Shown: positions 11,481 to 23,247 of the stretch, one piece after another
Layout of the letters: each line of letters opens with the position of its first letter
How positions within the stretch are numbered: the stretch's first letter is position 1
NCBI GenBank assembly: GCA_030142905.1
Contig: JASJOG010000444.1
Coordinates: 105,553-169,552 of the forward strand
From: Heliopora coerulea
Lineage: Eukaryota; Cnidaria; Anthozoa; Scleralcyonacea; Helioporidae
Reading direction: 5' to 3'
DNA: 64,000 nt
Made by a program: the position numbers and the translations under genes
Notes under the pieces: model-generated
Databases searched by the model: none
Told to the model about the DNA's origin: nothing
What the model saw: only the letters and a program-made list of their open reading frames with translations

Positions 11481-11567
11481 AACTGAGCCGTGGGAACCAG
11501 GGAGAACAAGATCTAATGGAAGTTGACCATACTCTTCCATTGACTGAAGAAGAAAGCAGTGCATTTG
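11481..11567 (+). CDS. 87-nt phase-1 microexon (type A)
   Basis: The acceptor tttgctttacag precedes the exon and donor gtgaga follows it. Both boundaries are in phase 1, so the exon is symmetric and skippable. It encodes 29 residues, beginning [E]LSRGNQGEQDLMEVD and ending EEESSAF[G], acidic and hydrophilic with no known domain. A second 87-nt exon at 62025-62111 aligns along its whole length (shared GEQ.LM and E.ES.A). Downstream intron sequence (11568-11900) is also shared with 62112-62440, so the pair arose by duplication. I infer it belongs to the same gene as the Death and Roc-COR exons. Transcript evidence is lacking. Confidence 0.7.
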
Positions 11568-11904
11568 GTGAGAGAATATATTTAAAGTAGAAATATAAAA
11601 CTAAACTATCTTAATTTTAAACTGTTTAACTCACGGAACATAAATCATAAGTACTGTGGACGGGAGACGTTTTTGACATCTACCTCATTCCTAACTGAAT
11701 CGTAGAGCAAAATATTAGAGAAAAACATCTTTACCCTTAACTTACTGATTGTAAACTGATCATTTACATACAGGGTGGAAGTAAAGATCTGTTTAAGTGG
11801 AAAAATTATCTTCATTTTAGAACGGAATGTTGGGACGATGAAGTGACTTCCGACCTTACCTTATTTACAGACATTAAACTCATTCAATACAGGGTTCTTT
11901 ATAT

Positions 11905-12095
11905 ACATATAAAAAGAGAATTTTGATACGATCATAATCATATATACGAAAAATCTCACTGCCCCAGCAGGGAATCGAACCCATGGTGTCCGAATCTACG
12001 TATCGGTGCTGTGACCTCTGAGCTAAGGGCAGTCAGATTTTTTGTATAGATAATTACGATCGGATCAAAATCCACTCTTCATATATATATATATA
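11905..12095. repeat. Palindromic element with tRNA-like core
   Basis: Arms of about 55 bp (left 11905-11960, right 12037-12095) are imperfect inverted repeats, sharing gattttgat.cgatc and the edge aaaaatct. Between them, on the minus strand, lies a tRNA-like sequence opening actgcccttagctcag, with B box GGTTCGATTCCC and a complementary closing stem ggggcagt. It looks like a tRNA-derived foldback element. It is directly followed by the Tc1 element at 12098. Confidence 0.65.
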
Positions 12096-12097
12096 TA

Positions 12098-13485
12098 CAG
12101 TAGGGGACAAAAGTCTGAGTCCAGTTGTATTTTTTCCCTCAATGTATGATAAATCATGTTTCATGTGGAAAAAAATTCATTTATTGATCTACACATGCGT
12201 ATTTTTATCAGTAAATGCTTCCACTTGCCTTCCTTTTAATTTTTGAGTTATTTAACACACGCTGTAATTTACATAAAGTCTCTATGATGTGTAGCTGGAC
12301 CAAAGACGGCAAAAGGACTCAGTGAAGGAATAAGAGGTCAAATAATTGCACAGAGTAATGAAGGTTTTTTACAACGCAAAATTGCTGAAAAGATGGGGAT
12401 TTCAAAGGGAGTCGTGCAGCGAACTTTGGAAAGGTTTCGAAGAACAAAATCCTATTCTACAAAACCAAGATCTGGGAGGCCAAGAGCTACCACTTCGAAG
12501 GAGGATCTGTACATTAAAACAACTTCCTTACGTAACAGAACTGCAAGGGCTGGTAACATTCAACCAAGAGTTAATGAAACTCAAGAAAAAACAATAAGCA
12601 GATCAGCAGTGAAAAGGAGACTAAATGCATGTGGTCTACATGGAAGAGTTGCTGTCTTAAAACCATTGCTAAGATCCCGAAACAAACGGAAACAACGGCT
12701 ATGGGCCAGAAAATACAGGCGTTACACTAAAGAAGATTGGAAAAATGTTCTTTTCGCAGATGAATCAAAATTTGAAATATACGGAAATAACCGTCGCATT
12801 TATGTTAGTCGTAGAAAGAATGAGAGATTTATAGATTCTTGCCTCAAGCCAACAGTGAAACATGGTGGTGGGAACATTCAGGTTTGGGGCTGCTTTAGTT
12901 ATAATGGTGCTGGCGATCTTTAAAGAATTAAGAACACTCTTACAAAGCAAAAATATCACTCCATCCTTCAAAGACGAGCCATACCATCTGGCTTAAGGTT
13001 GTGCGGAAGGGGTTTTGTGCTGCAACAAGATAATGATCCGAAACACACTTCTCACATGTGTAAAAATGATTTAAGAAGGAAGAGAAAGGTGATATGGTCG
13101 TTATGGATTTTCCTCCTCAATCTCCGGATCTAAACCCTTTTGAGAATTTATAGGAACATTTGAAACGAGAGAAACTGAAACATGATCCCACAAGTAAAGA
13201 CAACCAATGGGATGTCCTTAATCAAAGCTGGAATAACCTTAAACCAGCAGTACTCAGAAATCTTGTTGACTCTATGCCAGGAAGAGTTGAAGCTGTTTTA
13301 AAAGCAAAAGGAGGTCACACAAGATATTAAAGTAATGTTTACTTGGTCAATACAATGTGCTCAATTCCAATGTTGATGTAAATGCTAAAGTTATGCACAT
13401 ATAGTGCTGTGTTGTGTGAAAATATATTGTATATCAATAAAAGACAAAAGCATACTGACTGGACTCAGACTTTTGACCCCCACTG
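12098..13485 (+). mobile_element. Tc1-like DNA transposon, degenerate
   Basis: The left terminal repeat starts cagtaggggacaaaagtctg. The right end is its inverted counterpart (reverse complement cagtgggggtcaaaagtctg). Dinucleotide TA lies immediately outside both ends (12096-12097 and 13486-13487), the target duplication expected for Tc1/mariner. The 1388-bp element encodes a single transposase gene, now broken. The target was an (AT)n stretch at the edge of the palindromic tRNA-like element. Confidence 0.92.
12300..13330 (+). pseudogene. Tc1-like transposase pseudogene
   Basis: The coding frame opens upstream of the first Met, at the phrase KGLSEGIRGQIIAQSNEGFL, and runs through an HTH (IAEKMGISKGVVQRTLERF), a GRPRATT hook-like motif and a second HTH (ISRSAVKRRLNACGL). 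The catalytic domain follows: first Asp in LFADESKFEIYG, second in LQQDNDPKHTSH, and a Glu in SPDLNPFENL. The sequence ends near GRVEAVLKAKGGHTRY. Frame changes near 12920 and 13070 and a stop just after the Glu motif destroy the ORF. No translatable start was found between the left TIR and the HTH. It is a clear member of the DD(E/D) Tc1 family, inactive as sequenced. Confidence 0.9.
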
Positions 13486-13498
13486 TATGTAAACTTTT

Positions 13499-14180
13499 TT
13501 GTCACACCAATCTACTCAAGATCTGCAGCGTTTGTGACTCTTTAACCCTTTAGCAACCGATTATTTTTGAGATGTTTTAGGACAGCCAACTTTGAATGTG
13601 ATTCTGTGCGATTTCTGTATTAAAAGCCGACAGAAGAATCCCACATGAGAAGAAACGGGACTATAGACCTTTTCAATAAGTCGAATGTGCGTAAGTTTAC
13701 ACGTTTGAAACCACTAAATTTGGAAACAATTCATTGAGGATTCCAAAGGAAGATGTGCCGTCGACCGCGGAAAATTACATACATTCAGATTTATGAAAAC
13801 AGCCTATCCTGCGGGCATATACCAGAAAGGAACACATTCATACTCGTGGAGCCCACGAGCGGATGGACAGGTGTGGGTTGAACTCAGCAGAAACTGCTCC
13901 CGTGAATACGCTGTCCCCGTGGGGGGTAGAAGGATTAATAAATAATCTGCAATTAGTCACGTATTAAACTTGAAGGTACATTGCTATGGCTGTCTCGTCG
14001 TATAATATATATATATATATGAATGGTTTATTTCCCGTACCATCCTCATTAGAATATTTTCCTAAATACAAGTCATAACAGTGTAATAATAACGAGAATC
14101 CAATTTTTTTGTACAGATGGTGTTCAGGAATCCAATGAAGCAAGCGAATCAGTAGCAAAACCTGGTAAGCAGTAGTAAAG
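13499..14180 (+). repeat. Duplicated flank of 48-nt microexon, copy 1
   Basis: Sequence from about 13499 to 14180 matches 60882-61645. It includes the phrase accctttagc.accgattattttt, an (AT)n tract and the microexon with its polypyrimidine tract. The whole intron-exon unit was therefore duplicated, not just the exon. Confidence 0.85.
14117..14164 (+). CDS. 48-nt phase-1 microexon (type B)
   Basis: Acceptor ttttttgtacag and donor gtaagc enclose exactly 48 nt with phase-1 boundaries. It encodes [D]GVQESNEASESVAKP[G]. The copy at 61587-61634 is also 48 nt and encodes [D]DVEESNDTNEPIAKP. Most differences between the two still leave an acidic, Ser/Asn-rich peptide, suggesting the peptide was constrained at some time. 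It sits about 2.5 kb after the 87-nt exon, and the Tc1 element lies in the intron between them. Confidence 0.7.
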
Positions 14181-14520
14181 TAAAGTAAGTAAAAGTAAAA
14201 CTAAAAGCTAAGTAATGTACTGGGACCAGTTGTTAAAAGGACGGCTAATACTAATCCTTGGTTAGTAATTAGTCAATTTTAGTTCCGTGTATTTTGGTTG
14301 ATCAGTCTAATTTAATTTGAGAACAAATCGTTTCTAAGTCCAACCGAAGTCTGCAGAGAAAACTTATAAATTTTATTTGCCATATCCTTAGAATTTGTCC
14401 TTAAAGTTTCCCTTAATCCAAGAAAAAGTTGCTTTTTTAGCAACCGAATCAGAGCGTTGGGCAAGTGTATTTTTAATGGAAATTATGCTTACGGAAGCAT
14501 GGGGTTACTAATGCAACTGA

Positions 14521-15441
14521 GAAGAAATAATAAAGCCCAGCAAAAAACACGCAAAATAGGCATATTAAAAGTTTATAATGTAGTTCTAACGCTTCGTTGC
14601 TGCACGCAACATCCTCAGAGAATGAATGACTTATATTACAAGGTGATGATATATAATGGTATTTTACATGATATGTAAACGAGATATTGGCGTAAGAACG
14701 GAAGTGGAAAGGTCGAGAAAAGAGCCCATGTTGGCGTTAAGCGATCGATTGAGTTTGCGGATAAGCTGACTTTCTCTGATGAGAAGTTCAGAGTTGAAGG
14801 AAGAAGAAGACAAGATAGTGAAGTCATCAGGCAAGACAGGATGTCCAGTGTCACAATGATGTGACAGGATGTTAGTCGGAGGAGGATTGACTCGTTTTTT
14901 GCCCGTAAGTGCAGAAATGCCCTAGTGCTCTGAGATTCGTGTGTTGAGAAGCCGACTCGTCTGGCCGACACACAACGAACTACAACGTTGACAATTAAAA
15001 CGGTAAACGACACGAGATCTCAAGGCCCTGGGAATCCTGTCCTTAAAGACAAAAAAGTGAGACAATCGGAGAGAAGGACAGAAAACAAAGCGGAGTTTAA
15101 TGTGAGGGAAAGCACTGGAGCATAACTTCCGAATCTGAGTGCGAATTTGGAGGCTAATGCCAACACGGACTCTTTTCCACTTTCTTTATTTTAAGACCTT
15201 TCGTTTCTCGACCTTTCCACTACATCTCAGTCTGCTGTTTCCTTTTGTCCTTCCCACTTCCGTTCTTACGCCAATATCTCGTTTACATATCATGTAACAT
15301 ACTATTATATATCGTCACCTTGTAATATAAGTTATTCATTCTCTGAGGACGTTGCGTGCAGCAACGAAACGTTAGAATTACATTATAAACCTTCAATATG
15401 CCTATTTTGCGTGTTTTTTTGCTGGGCTTTATTATTTCTTC
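14521..15441 (-). mobile_element. Penelope-like 3' fragment with long inverted arms
   Basis: Arms at 14521-14715 and 15230-15441 are inverted copies; the left arm has lost about 40 bp at its inner end. Between and into the left arm lies a minus-strand GIY-YIG relic. Read in the right frame it shows a Cys pair followed by VGQTSRLLNTRISEH, then GISALTGK and a terminal NRSLNANMG. PLEs are known for terminal repeats that can be inverted. Each arm carries a hammerhead-like hairpin (15343-15369 on +, its mirror near 14590-14620 on -). Confidence 0.75.
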
Positions 15442-15444
15442 TAC

Positions 15445-15718
15445 GTCTGCGATTCCCGCCTGGTACCTCTGTCGCCCGTATAAGACAACTGGTGATGAAG
15501 GCGTTAGTGTGAAGATCCTTAAAGTTGCTTCACCTGCTATAGCGTGTTCTCTTACTAGGGCGTTAAATTTGTTTGTCTACGAAACAGTTTCCGATTGTCT
15601 GGAAAACAAACATTGTAATAGAGATTATAATAGGAAAATACCTGCCACGTGTGCTTATATCCAACCACCGCGATTTAAAGAGAGTTTGACAAAAATCGAG
15701 GCTCATAGATTGAACTAA
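15445..15718 (+). pseudogene. LINE reverse transcriptase scrap
   Basis: The frame contains TTGDEGVSVKILKVASPAIA, which resembles the N-terminal RT motif K.TG.DGIs.k.LK.aapaIa of CR1/jockey-type LINEs. The motif P..WK that should follow is not visible. The open frame beginning at 15398 starts inside the PLE arm, so its first residues are not real coding sequence. Confidence 0.5.
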
Positions 15719-15719
15719 G

Positions 15720-16480
15720 GACGCGACTAACAGAGATGAATGAGGTTTATCATACTATATGTAGTTTATCATACTATATGCATGCGAGTTAAAATTCCAC
15801 TGCCTCTGAGCACATGCTTTTTGAGAAGAGTCGTGTTCTAATATGATTTCTTTCAATAATTGAATTTCAAAAACTAATTTCTTTCATAATTTCTTTTAGT
15901 AGTGCTTAGGCAACGATTGAAACATTGGCTTATTTAAAACAGATTCCGAAAAATGTCATTCTTAACTTTTAATTCAAATAAAAAGAAAACAGACTAGCAG
16001 GTATATACGGTAATATTTCGACTGTAGTCCTCCCCGTAGTGCCGCTATTGTTTAGAAGAGGAACCAGGGTAATAGAAAAAAGCAACTAAATATGGTCTGA
16101 AGTAAAAAAGAAGAAACTGTCTTACATTTGTTCACCCGAGCAGTAACTGACAGTTAACTATTCCTTAACGTCTGATGTTTAGAAAAAAGTCGCTGACAAA
16201 TCATTGGAACTGGGTTGTTTGACCCTAAAAGCTCAAAAATTTTCCGGTTGTAGGATTTCCATATAAAGCCCTCTCCGACAAAACCAATGTATTATCTCGA
16301 CACGGAATCCCGGCACTAACAACGATATCTTTTACTCTGATTTCATTTTGGTTATTTTGGAAAAATGCCCCAAAGACTGGTTGATGGTGATGTTCCTTTA
16401 AGTGAATATCATCTAGTTCCTACGATTCCGAAGCATTTCCGTATGAGTACTATTCTTATTTTGACCTTCTGGTTTTCATT
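15720..16480. other. No gene seen
   Basis: AT-rich sequence without a supported frame or repeat, apart from a doubled phrase gtttatcatactatatg at 15746-15780. Confidence 0.5.
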
Positions 16481-16481
16481 A

Positions 16482-16657
16482 TTACTATAATTACTATTAA
16501 TAGTATAATTACTATAGTTATTGTTATCGTTATCGTTATCGTTCTAGTTGTTGTTCTTATTGTTATTGTTATTGTTACTCTCATTGTTATTGTTACTCTC
16601 ATTGTTATTGTTATTGTTACTCTCATTGTTAATGTTATTTTCGTTATTGTTATTATT
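16482..16657. repeat. Degenerate TTATTG/TTATCG microsatellite
   Basis: Imperfect repeats of ttattg, ttatcg and a ttactctcattg variant, ending in ttattatt where the 3' end of a LINE begins at 16658. It is another TAA-type tract serving as LINE target or tail. Confidence 0.85.
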
Positions 16658-18640
16658 ACAACTCGCACACCCAAGTAAGGAAGGTAGAAGGGGTCTTAGC
16701 CTGCTACGGGCTCCCAGGACTCCACCAAGTGAGGCCGCAACAGACATTGCATTTTTCAGGGAACTCGTGAGGTCAGGAAATTTTACCAACCCTTATTCGC
16801 CCAACTTATCCTGTCAGGAAGGAGAAAGGGAGCCCTCTAAAGTCCGCATATCCAGTTTGACCTTAACAGTACTCTGTTGCACTTCCAACCACTTGAGGTC
16901 AGTTTAGGTGTCTCACTGCATGGGTTAAGACTGAACGTTGTTTTATTCTTACACTAGTGCTCATCTGTTAAAGAATTTAAGGTTTTTTCATCGTCAACCA
17001 ACTAAGGTCAGGGGCATCAGCTAGCTGTACAGATTTTCTTCTAGTCCTTGGGCTAACAAGGCAGAGTTGCCAACACCTGAACGAGGTGTTCTTGCAGCTG
17101 CCAGCCAATTAAGCTACGCTGAGGCTTTTGGCTATCTGTCTACATAGCTGGCAAAGCAGGGGCACCACTCCTTACGTCATCTTACCAAGGCCTGCTAGTT
17201 TTATAGAGGTCACTGGCTCCGAGTCATTGTATTGTTTACCTATCTCTGGTTTTACCTCGGAGTTTTCTTCTCCTAGACAAATTGCAACTCAAGGCTAAAT
17301 AGTCTTATCTACTCTTGGCTAAGGGGTTGCTGGCACTTACCAAAGGTGCCACCCCGGACTCTGGTGGGCGGGAGCCAGATCCACTAACCAGACCTTCCTC
17401 GCTTTCTCGTCCTCTAATGTCAAGTCTGGTCCGCGTGCAGAGCTGATCTTTCTCATCATATGCTCCAAGTCCCAACACAACTTGAGCCCGTTCTCCTTTT
17501 GGACATGGCCTTTCTCCCATCTAACAGTGTACCATGCCGTATTGGCAGGGAGAAGTTCTCTCTCAACGGCTCAGCTAACAGCCTGTACCATCAACGCATT
17601 GTTGTGCCTATCAAGATACTCGGTTCCTGCCAGAATCTCACACCCTGCAAGCAGGTGTTGAACAGTTTAATCAAACATCTTGCACAATCTACATTTTCCG
17701 TCCCCGCCTCCTATCCCACGCAACATTTTCCACTTCCAAGTCTCCATCACCTGCTCCAGTAAATGCATAATTCCAGCCGTTTTCTGCGGTGTGATATTTG
17801 TGTTCAACCACACAAGGCTCTCGTTCTCCTGCCCTGCAAACACTTGACTCTGCATACGTTTCTCTTTATAATCGTTCTTCAACTTCTCTGTATACCCGTT
17901 CTGCATTCCTTTCTTCAGCTCCGCCCAACGTCCTGCTCATTCTTTCTCCATCCTCTCACCATCTTTCCAGACTTCTTCCTCCCTAAATTCAACCTCCACT
18001 CCAATATCACCCAGCGCTTGTTCTACTTCCCTTTTTCAAGCTCTTGTATTCACCGTTGTACTCTCTCTTCCAAGCAATCCTTATTCAGCAGCTCGTGCTA
18101 CAAACCATGTACAATGCCACCCGCATCTTTGTTTCCTTATAAACTTGCCGCAGGCTCTTCAAGCGGCGCCCTCCATCCTGTCTCTTCAAGTAGAGCCTCT
18201 TATCACTTGTCTGTCGGCTCAGCATACCTCTCTTGCGTAGAATATCCTTCACCAACATGTCAAGGTCATATAACTCCTTCTGGGTGAACTGGCATACATT
18301 CATGGCGTAGGCCGCAACTGGGATGACTCTGCAATTGATCGGTGTCTTGAGATTTTTATCATACAGCTCAAGCTCTAAGAGGCTCTGCAACCTTTTTCGC
18401 ATTTCTTCCTTGATTCTCTGCAATACTTTCTCTTTGTTTATCTACTTCCCCTACTCTATTCCAAGGAATTTGTAGAAGTCGTCCTTCTCTGGATCCAGCG
18501 CCTCTGCACTTTCTTCCAATATAGTCAAGCCCTCGCCTTTAGTCATCTTACCTCTTCTAAATACTACCTCCGCACATTTCTTCACCCCGTACACTGCACT
18601 TGTATCGTCGCCAGCTTTCACGATTGTCTCGTTAGCAGCT
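16658..18640 (-). mobile_element. TAA-targeted LINE, 5'-truncated (same family as 2308-6150)
   Basis: The 3' end is acaactcgcacacc next to the microsatellite. Reading on the minus strand, there is a 3' UTR (16658-17330), an endonuclease remnant (about 17370-17460) with GPDLTLEDEKARKVWLVD, a thumb (18085-18423) with MNVCQFTQKELYDLDMLVKD, and a palm remnant ending near AANETIVKAGDDT. The 5' side is cut there and abuts (ATT)n at 18641. The thumb is nearly identical to that of the 2308-6150 element, so both belong to one family. Stops and frameshifts make it inactive. Confidence 0.85.
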
Positions 18641-18662
18641 ATTATTATTATTATTATTATAA
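18641..18662. repeat. (ATT)n at a LINE-LINE junction
   Basis: Seven ATT units between the truncated 5' edge of one minus-strand LINE and the 3' side of the next. Confidence 0.9.
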
Positions 18663-20460
18663 TTATATTTGTTTGATAGCCGATTCTTAACGGCCAATAG
18701 CGCGTACTAGATGTACATAATGGCTCCTCCTTTCGAAATTTGTTGGGGTTGCATGTTTCAGCACTGCATATTCTAAAATATCAATCCTCTTGGACCACTT
18801 TGCTCAGCTCTTTGCGTAACAGTGTCTCGCCTTCCATTAATACTATTTTCTGCATGTTTCTCACCACCTATTTAGCTTCCTTCTCATGTTGTATCAGTTT
18901 ATCAATTTGTTGTTGTAATTTATTGATACCACCTCCAAGACATCCTTTTACCATTCGTATTATCTCTACATAGAAACCCAAACAATTCTCTCTCATTCTC
19001 TCTCAAAAGCTAACTGTTGGTATTTGTTCAACTCTTCCCGATGTTTTTCTTCAATATTTTGTTCTTAAGGACAAGCCATGTTCACAAACCAAATGCGCTT
19101 CCCTACCCTGTCCTCTTGTGTGATGTCTGGCCTCCTAACTTTATTATATTTCCTCATTTGTATTCAAAATCCCACATCAACTTAAACTAATTATTCTCCA
19201 TTACCACCCCTTCTATCCATTGCTGTTGGTGCCACTGTGTTCCTTCCTCTATCATCCCATGTTGCTTCCCCATTGTACGGCTAGCGCCATCTATGCATTT
19301 TTGTCTCACATATTCCTTCCCTGCTATTACTATACATCCTGCCAAGAGATGTTGTACAGTCTCATCATATTGTCCACACAATCTGCACAATACCGATTCT
19401 ACTTTTAGTCCTCTCATCCCTTCCATTTCCTCGTTGCGATCATCTGTTCTTTCATGTTTATCATCGCTGCTGTCTTTTTTGGATATAAATTACATTTAAG
19501 CCATTCACTATATTCCACATTCTGGTTCTGATTGACATTGCTTTGCATTTCCTTCTTCATATACTCGGCCTTTTTGTTATTATTCATTCCTTTCAACGAT
19601 CTTTCCTTCAGTTTCCTCCAACAGGTTTTTCAGTGGGGCTGTCATACTCTCTCCGTTGATCATAACTACTTTTTTGTTAAAGGTTACTTCCATTCCATAT
19701 CCTGCCAACGTCTGTTTGGCTTCACGTTTCACTGAACAATACTCGCTATCGCCTTTTCTCTCCCATACTACTTCAATCCATCTACTCTCCGACATTGACA
19801 TATAGGTTGCAATTCTGACTTTTGTTTCCTGGTATACTTCTTTTAGGCTCTTTAATTCTCATCCTACCCATCTGCTTTCTCGTATACAGAATGTTCATCC
19901 TCTCATTTTCCATAGCACTTTTCAGCTTGTGGTTGTACCACCTGACATCCCCTATCAACCTGGCCTTCTGACACAAACCTAGGTGCATAGTTCTTGCTTC
20001 AATATCGTGAGGCTCTTGGAATTCCTTTTGAGCAAGTTTACAGTATTCAAGAATCAGGTGGGTTATCGATTCATCCCTCTCTCCGCAAAGTCTACGCTTA
20101 TCACATAACTCTTGACCATCCATATTCTTCTTCATTCAATTGGTTCCGAGGGTCTGATCTTGCGCAGCAACTATCAAACCCTCAGTTTTCTTCTTCAGAA
20201 ATCCTTTCTTTATCCACCGCCATTACTCAATACTACTCGTACCTTCTGAGTCTGTAAGGAATTTACCGACTGTTTTTCTCTCTAGTGATTACGTCGTTCT
20301 TCCTGCCTTCTTTCCTTCGTTACTGAGGTCCTTTGTCTCTTCGTCAGAAATGCTGTGAGTTGCAGCCCTTCTATTCTTCTCCAGTTCTTCCACTTTTGGG
20401 CGTAATCTCATCTTTTACGGTCTCTTATTAGTTGCTTCGTATATATTTATTTTCATCCAT
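18663..20460 (-). mobile_element. Two R4/Dong-like LINE fragments, minus strand
   Basis: Two zinc knuckles appear on the minus strand, CRLCGQYDETVQHLLAGC (19187-19426) and RRLCGERDESITHLILEYC (19782-20135). Each is followed by a stretch like that of the 6254-7363 ORF. A thumb-like piece (WIEVVWERKGDSEYCSVKRE) lies between them at 19580-19801. Two knuckles in series mean two truncated copies, meeting near 19800. Both are frameshifted. Confidence 0.7.
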
Positions 20461-20629
20461 TTTGAAAACATTTAAATTATTATATTTCATTCAATTTTTT
20501 AATGTATATTTTCTATTTTTTAATATATTCGTAATTATTTAAGTTAAGTTGATGGCCACAAGGAAGAATACAAATATGTTTTGTAATTGCGTTACTCTCG
20601 TTAAATAAAGTTTATTGTTATTTGTATTG

Positions 20630-22905
20630 ACCTTTGAGCAACTCATTGTTGGAGATAAAGCAGATGACTATACAGTCACAATATCTTCAGACCATTATCT
20701 TTGTCTTGGACCCCTTGAATGTTTTCTCTTCTTGCTGGACATCCACCTGGAAACAATCTCATCAGGAAGTCTTCAAGTTCAGGTCCTTCTGCACTGATGA
20801 GTATCCGGCCTTATGGTCGGATAACCTCTCCACTGATAGGCTGCTTCTTGTATCGGATTTGATTCTCTTCTGAGCTGAAAAGGCTTGTTCACACTCTGCA
20901 GAGCTTTTCGGCAGCACCAGCCTAAGTTCTGCCTGGTGCAGTACATTAGCAAAGTCTGACTTGTAGGGCTCTTTAGTCAACATGATCTGTCATAGCTCTA
21001 CATAGTTCTTATCATGTAAGGAGTTAGATACAAGGACTTTCAACTGTCTCTATTCAAATGGAACAGCTTCAGTGTTACATCCAGCAGCCTCTAGAGGAGC
21101 CTGAAACCCTTGGCATAGCGTGTCAACTTCTTGGATGCCAAACTCTAGCAGCTCTCTGGAAGAACGAGGCCATGTGTCAGGATGAAAGATCTTGAAGCAG
21201 CTCACTGCCTGTCTTGCCAGTTCATCTTCATTTTTATCGAGAAGGTTATCAAATCTGGCTCTTAGTTCCTTGACTATCACATTAATGGTCTTTACAATTT
21301 CCTGTTTGAGTGTAACATTGCTGCCAAATAGTCCAGCTACAGAGCCACCCTTCAGCTCAATATCCTGGAACATTAGAGTTGTGTCATTCTGCTCCTCAAC
21401 ACAGAGTTGAAACTGCTTCAAAGCCCCATTGGCAATAGGTTGCTCTTTCATACTCTTAATAATATTAATGCATGTGTCAATGGATGAAATGGCAGTAGGA
21501 AGGATTAATGCCTTTGTCTGAAGTTTCAAACTCAGTGATGCAACTTCTCCAAAACGATCGATCATGAAATGGGCAAACTCAACAAAGTTCTTGGTGATCA
21601 TAAGCTTGTGTAGCTTGGCAGCCCTGTTTTTAACATCAGTATTCTTGCTGCTTGTAGCAATTCTTTCCACATGGATACGAACTGGTGGATAGTGGCCATA
21701 ATCTCTGGCTAGATCTCCACCTTTCTTCCCTTGAAGGAAGACTTGTAATGCTCTGTCAATATGGGGAACCCATCTGTTTCCTTTTACTGGTGTTGGGTTG
21801 TAAATTATGGCATCCAGCTCTGCTCCAATAGTATGTAACTCCCGCTTGCTTTTGGAGCTGTAATGATATGTCTCCCATACAAGACGGAGACTGCCAGATA
21901 CATCTTCAACCATGGGGCAGACTTTCTGTGGTTCCAGCAAGGCCAGTTCAAGTCTGTGTGCCAAATAGTGGAAGTCAATCAAGTATGGAATATCTGCTCG
22001 AAGTTTTTTTAACTATTCCATTTCTCTGTCCCATATTCACTATTGCTCCGTCAGCACAAAATCCAACTGTCTTTCTTTTCCACTCATCCTCTTCCATCCC
22101 CACTTTTGAAAATGAACTATTGATTCCAGATACAATTCCATCTGTGTGTGAGAGTTCTAAAACCTCCAAGTCTAGCATTTTGTTTGTTGGCTCTCCAGTT
22201 TCAACGATACGTGCATGAATTACTTCATTACCTGAAACAGATCTATCTGTCGCCCCATCAATCATCAAAGAAATATAATTTGAATTCTGCAGAGCATTGG
22301 AATTACTGTGTCTAATTGTACTTGTCACTGTTGACAGCATTTCTTCACATCTTCTATCATTCGCGTAAGCCGGCGTTATCGACAGGCCATTCTTTCTGTA
22401 CAAAATCAATAAAGGTCTGACCTTTGTAAAGGGTAGCTCTTCTTTACCAATGCAATACTCTCTGTTGAATTTCATCTTCAATTTCTCGGTGGCTTTCTCT
22501 TCATCCTTCTTTTCTATCTCAAACAAACTATTCTCCAGTTTCAGAATCCTGAACGTGTTTTGTCTTCGACAGAGCCCAGTCACGGCACTTCGCATGCTTC
22601 TGACTTTTTCCATGGGCTCCAATATTTTCCTTCTTGAATTTTGTTGAGCCATTAACATATTCTGTGTTTCCGGCCAACTGACGACCTGCATGTTGGCAGA
22701 AGTCACAATACATAACGTTCGCCTCACTACTGTAGCGAAGCCCTTCGAACTCCACTAACCATGACTGAAGAAAACCATGCGTTTCAGTTTCAGTCGTGGA
22801 ACTTTTCTTACGCTTTTTTGCAATTAATTGCTCTTCATTGTCTTCTTTGTATTGTAAAATGTCTGTTCTAACATAAAACTTGGTTATTACTCCAGCCGAC
22901 CCCAT
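20630..22905 (-). pseudogene. hAT transposase-like gene (ZNF862/KIAA1586-like), frameshifted
   Basis: The N-terminal frame (22528-22905) holds a TTF-type zinc-binding segment (VMYCDFCQHAGRQ, then KSQKHAKCRDWAL). The middle frame (21975-22727) has the RNase H-like core with SLMIDGATDRSVSGNEVI and VGFCADGAIVNMGQRNG. The next frame (21050-21982) continues with IDFHYLAHRLELALLE and KGNRWVPHIDRALQVF. The last (20762-20983) has the hAT dimerisation motif LPKSSAECEQAFSAQKRIK. At least two frame changes (near 22530-22730 and 21980) and one further C-terminal shift interrupt it. Such genes occur both as transposons and as domesticated host genes. No TIR or 8-bp duplication was recognised, so the edges are open. 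Confidence 0.8.
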
Positions 22906-23246
22906 TTACATACACAATCATACACAAAGTAGTTTTAACTTCTGTCTACGAAACCACTGATTTGCTTTTTTGTGGGCTCATAAAAGCACAGGATTGTTCC
23001 GAGTAGTTGGAAAACATTGTGCTTCGATTTGAGAATTTGTGTGGAAAATTTTGTAAATGCAAATTTTATCGAGTGGATAATGTCATATTTTATTGATAGA
23101 AATGGGTTGACGTCAAAGTTGCCAAAAAAGGTCAAGATTATATGGACAACACTCGCCAGCTGGCAAGTGTTTTGTGCCTGTTATTTGCCATGGGAAAATT
23201 TTAGTCGCATTTGCGAGTGATTTACTCGCACTGCCGTGCCCTGCAT
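22906..23246. other. No gene seen
   Basis: Between the hAT gene and the next TIR element no coding signal or repeat was recognised. Confidence 0.5.
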
Positions 23247-23247
23247 A

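Noticed and set aside
12765..12971. Minus-strand ORF in the Tc1 element
   Set aside because: It is antisense to the transposase catalytic domain.
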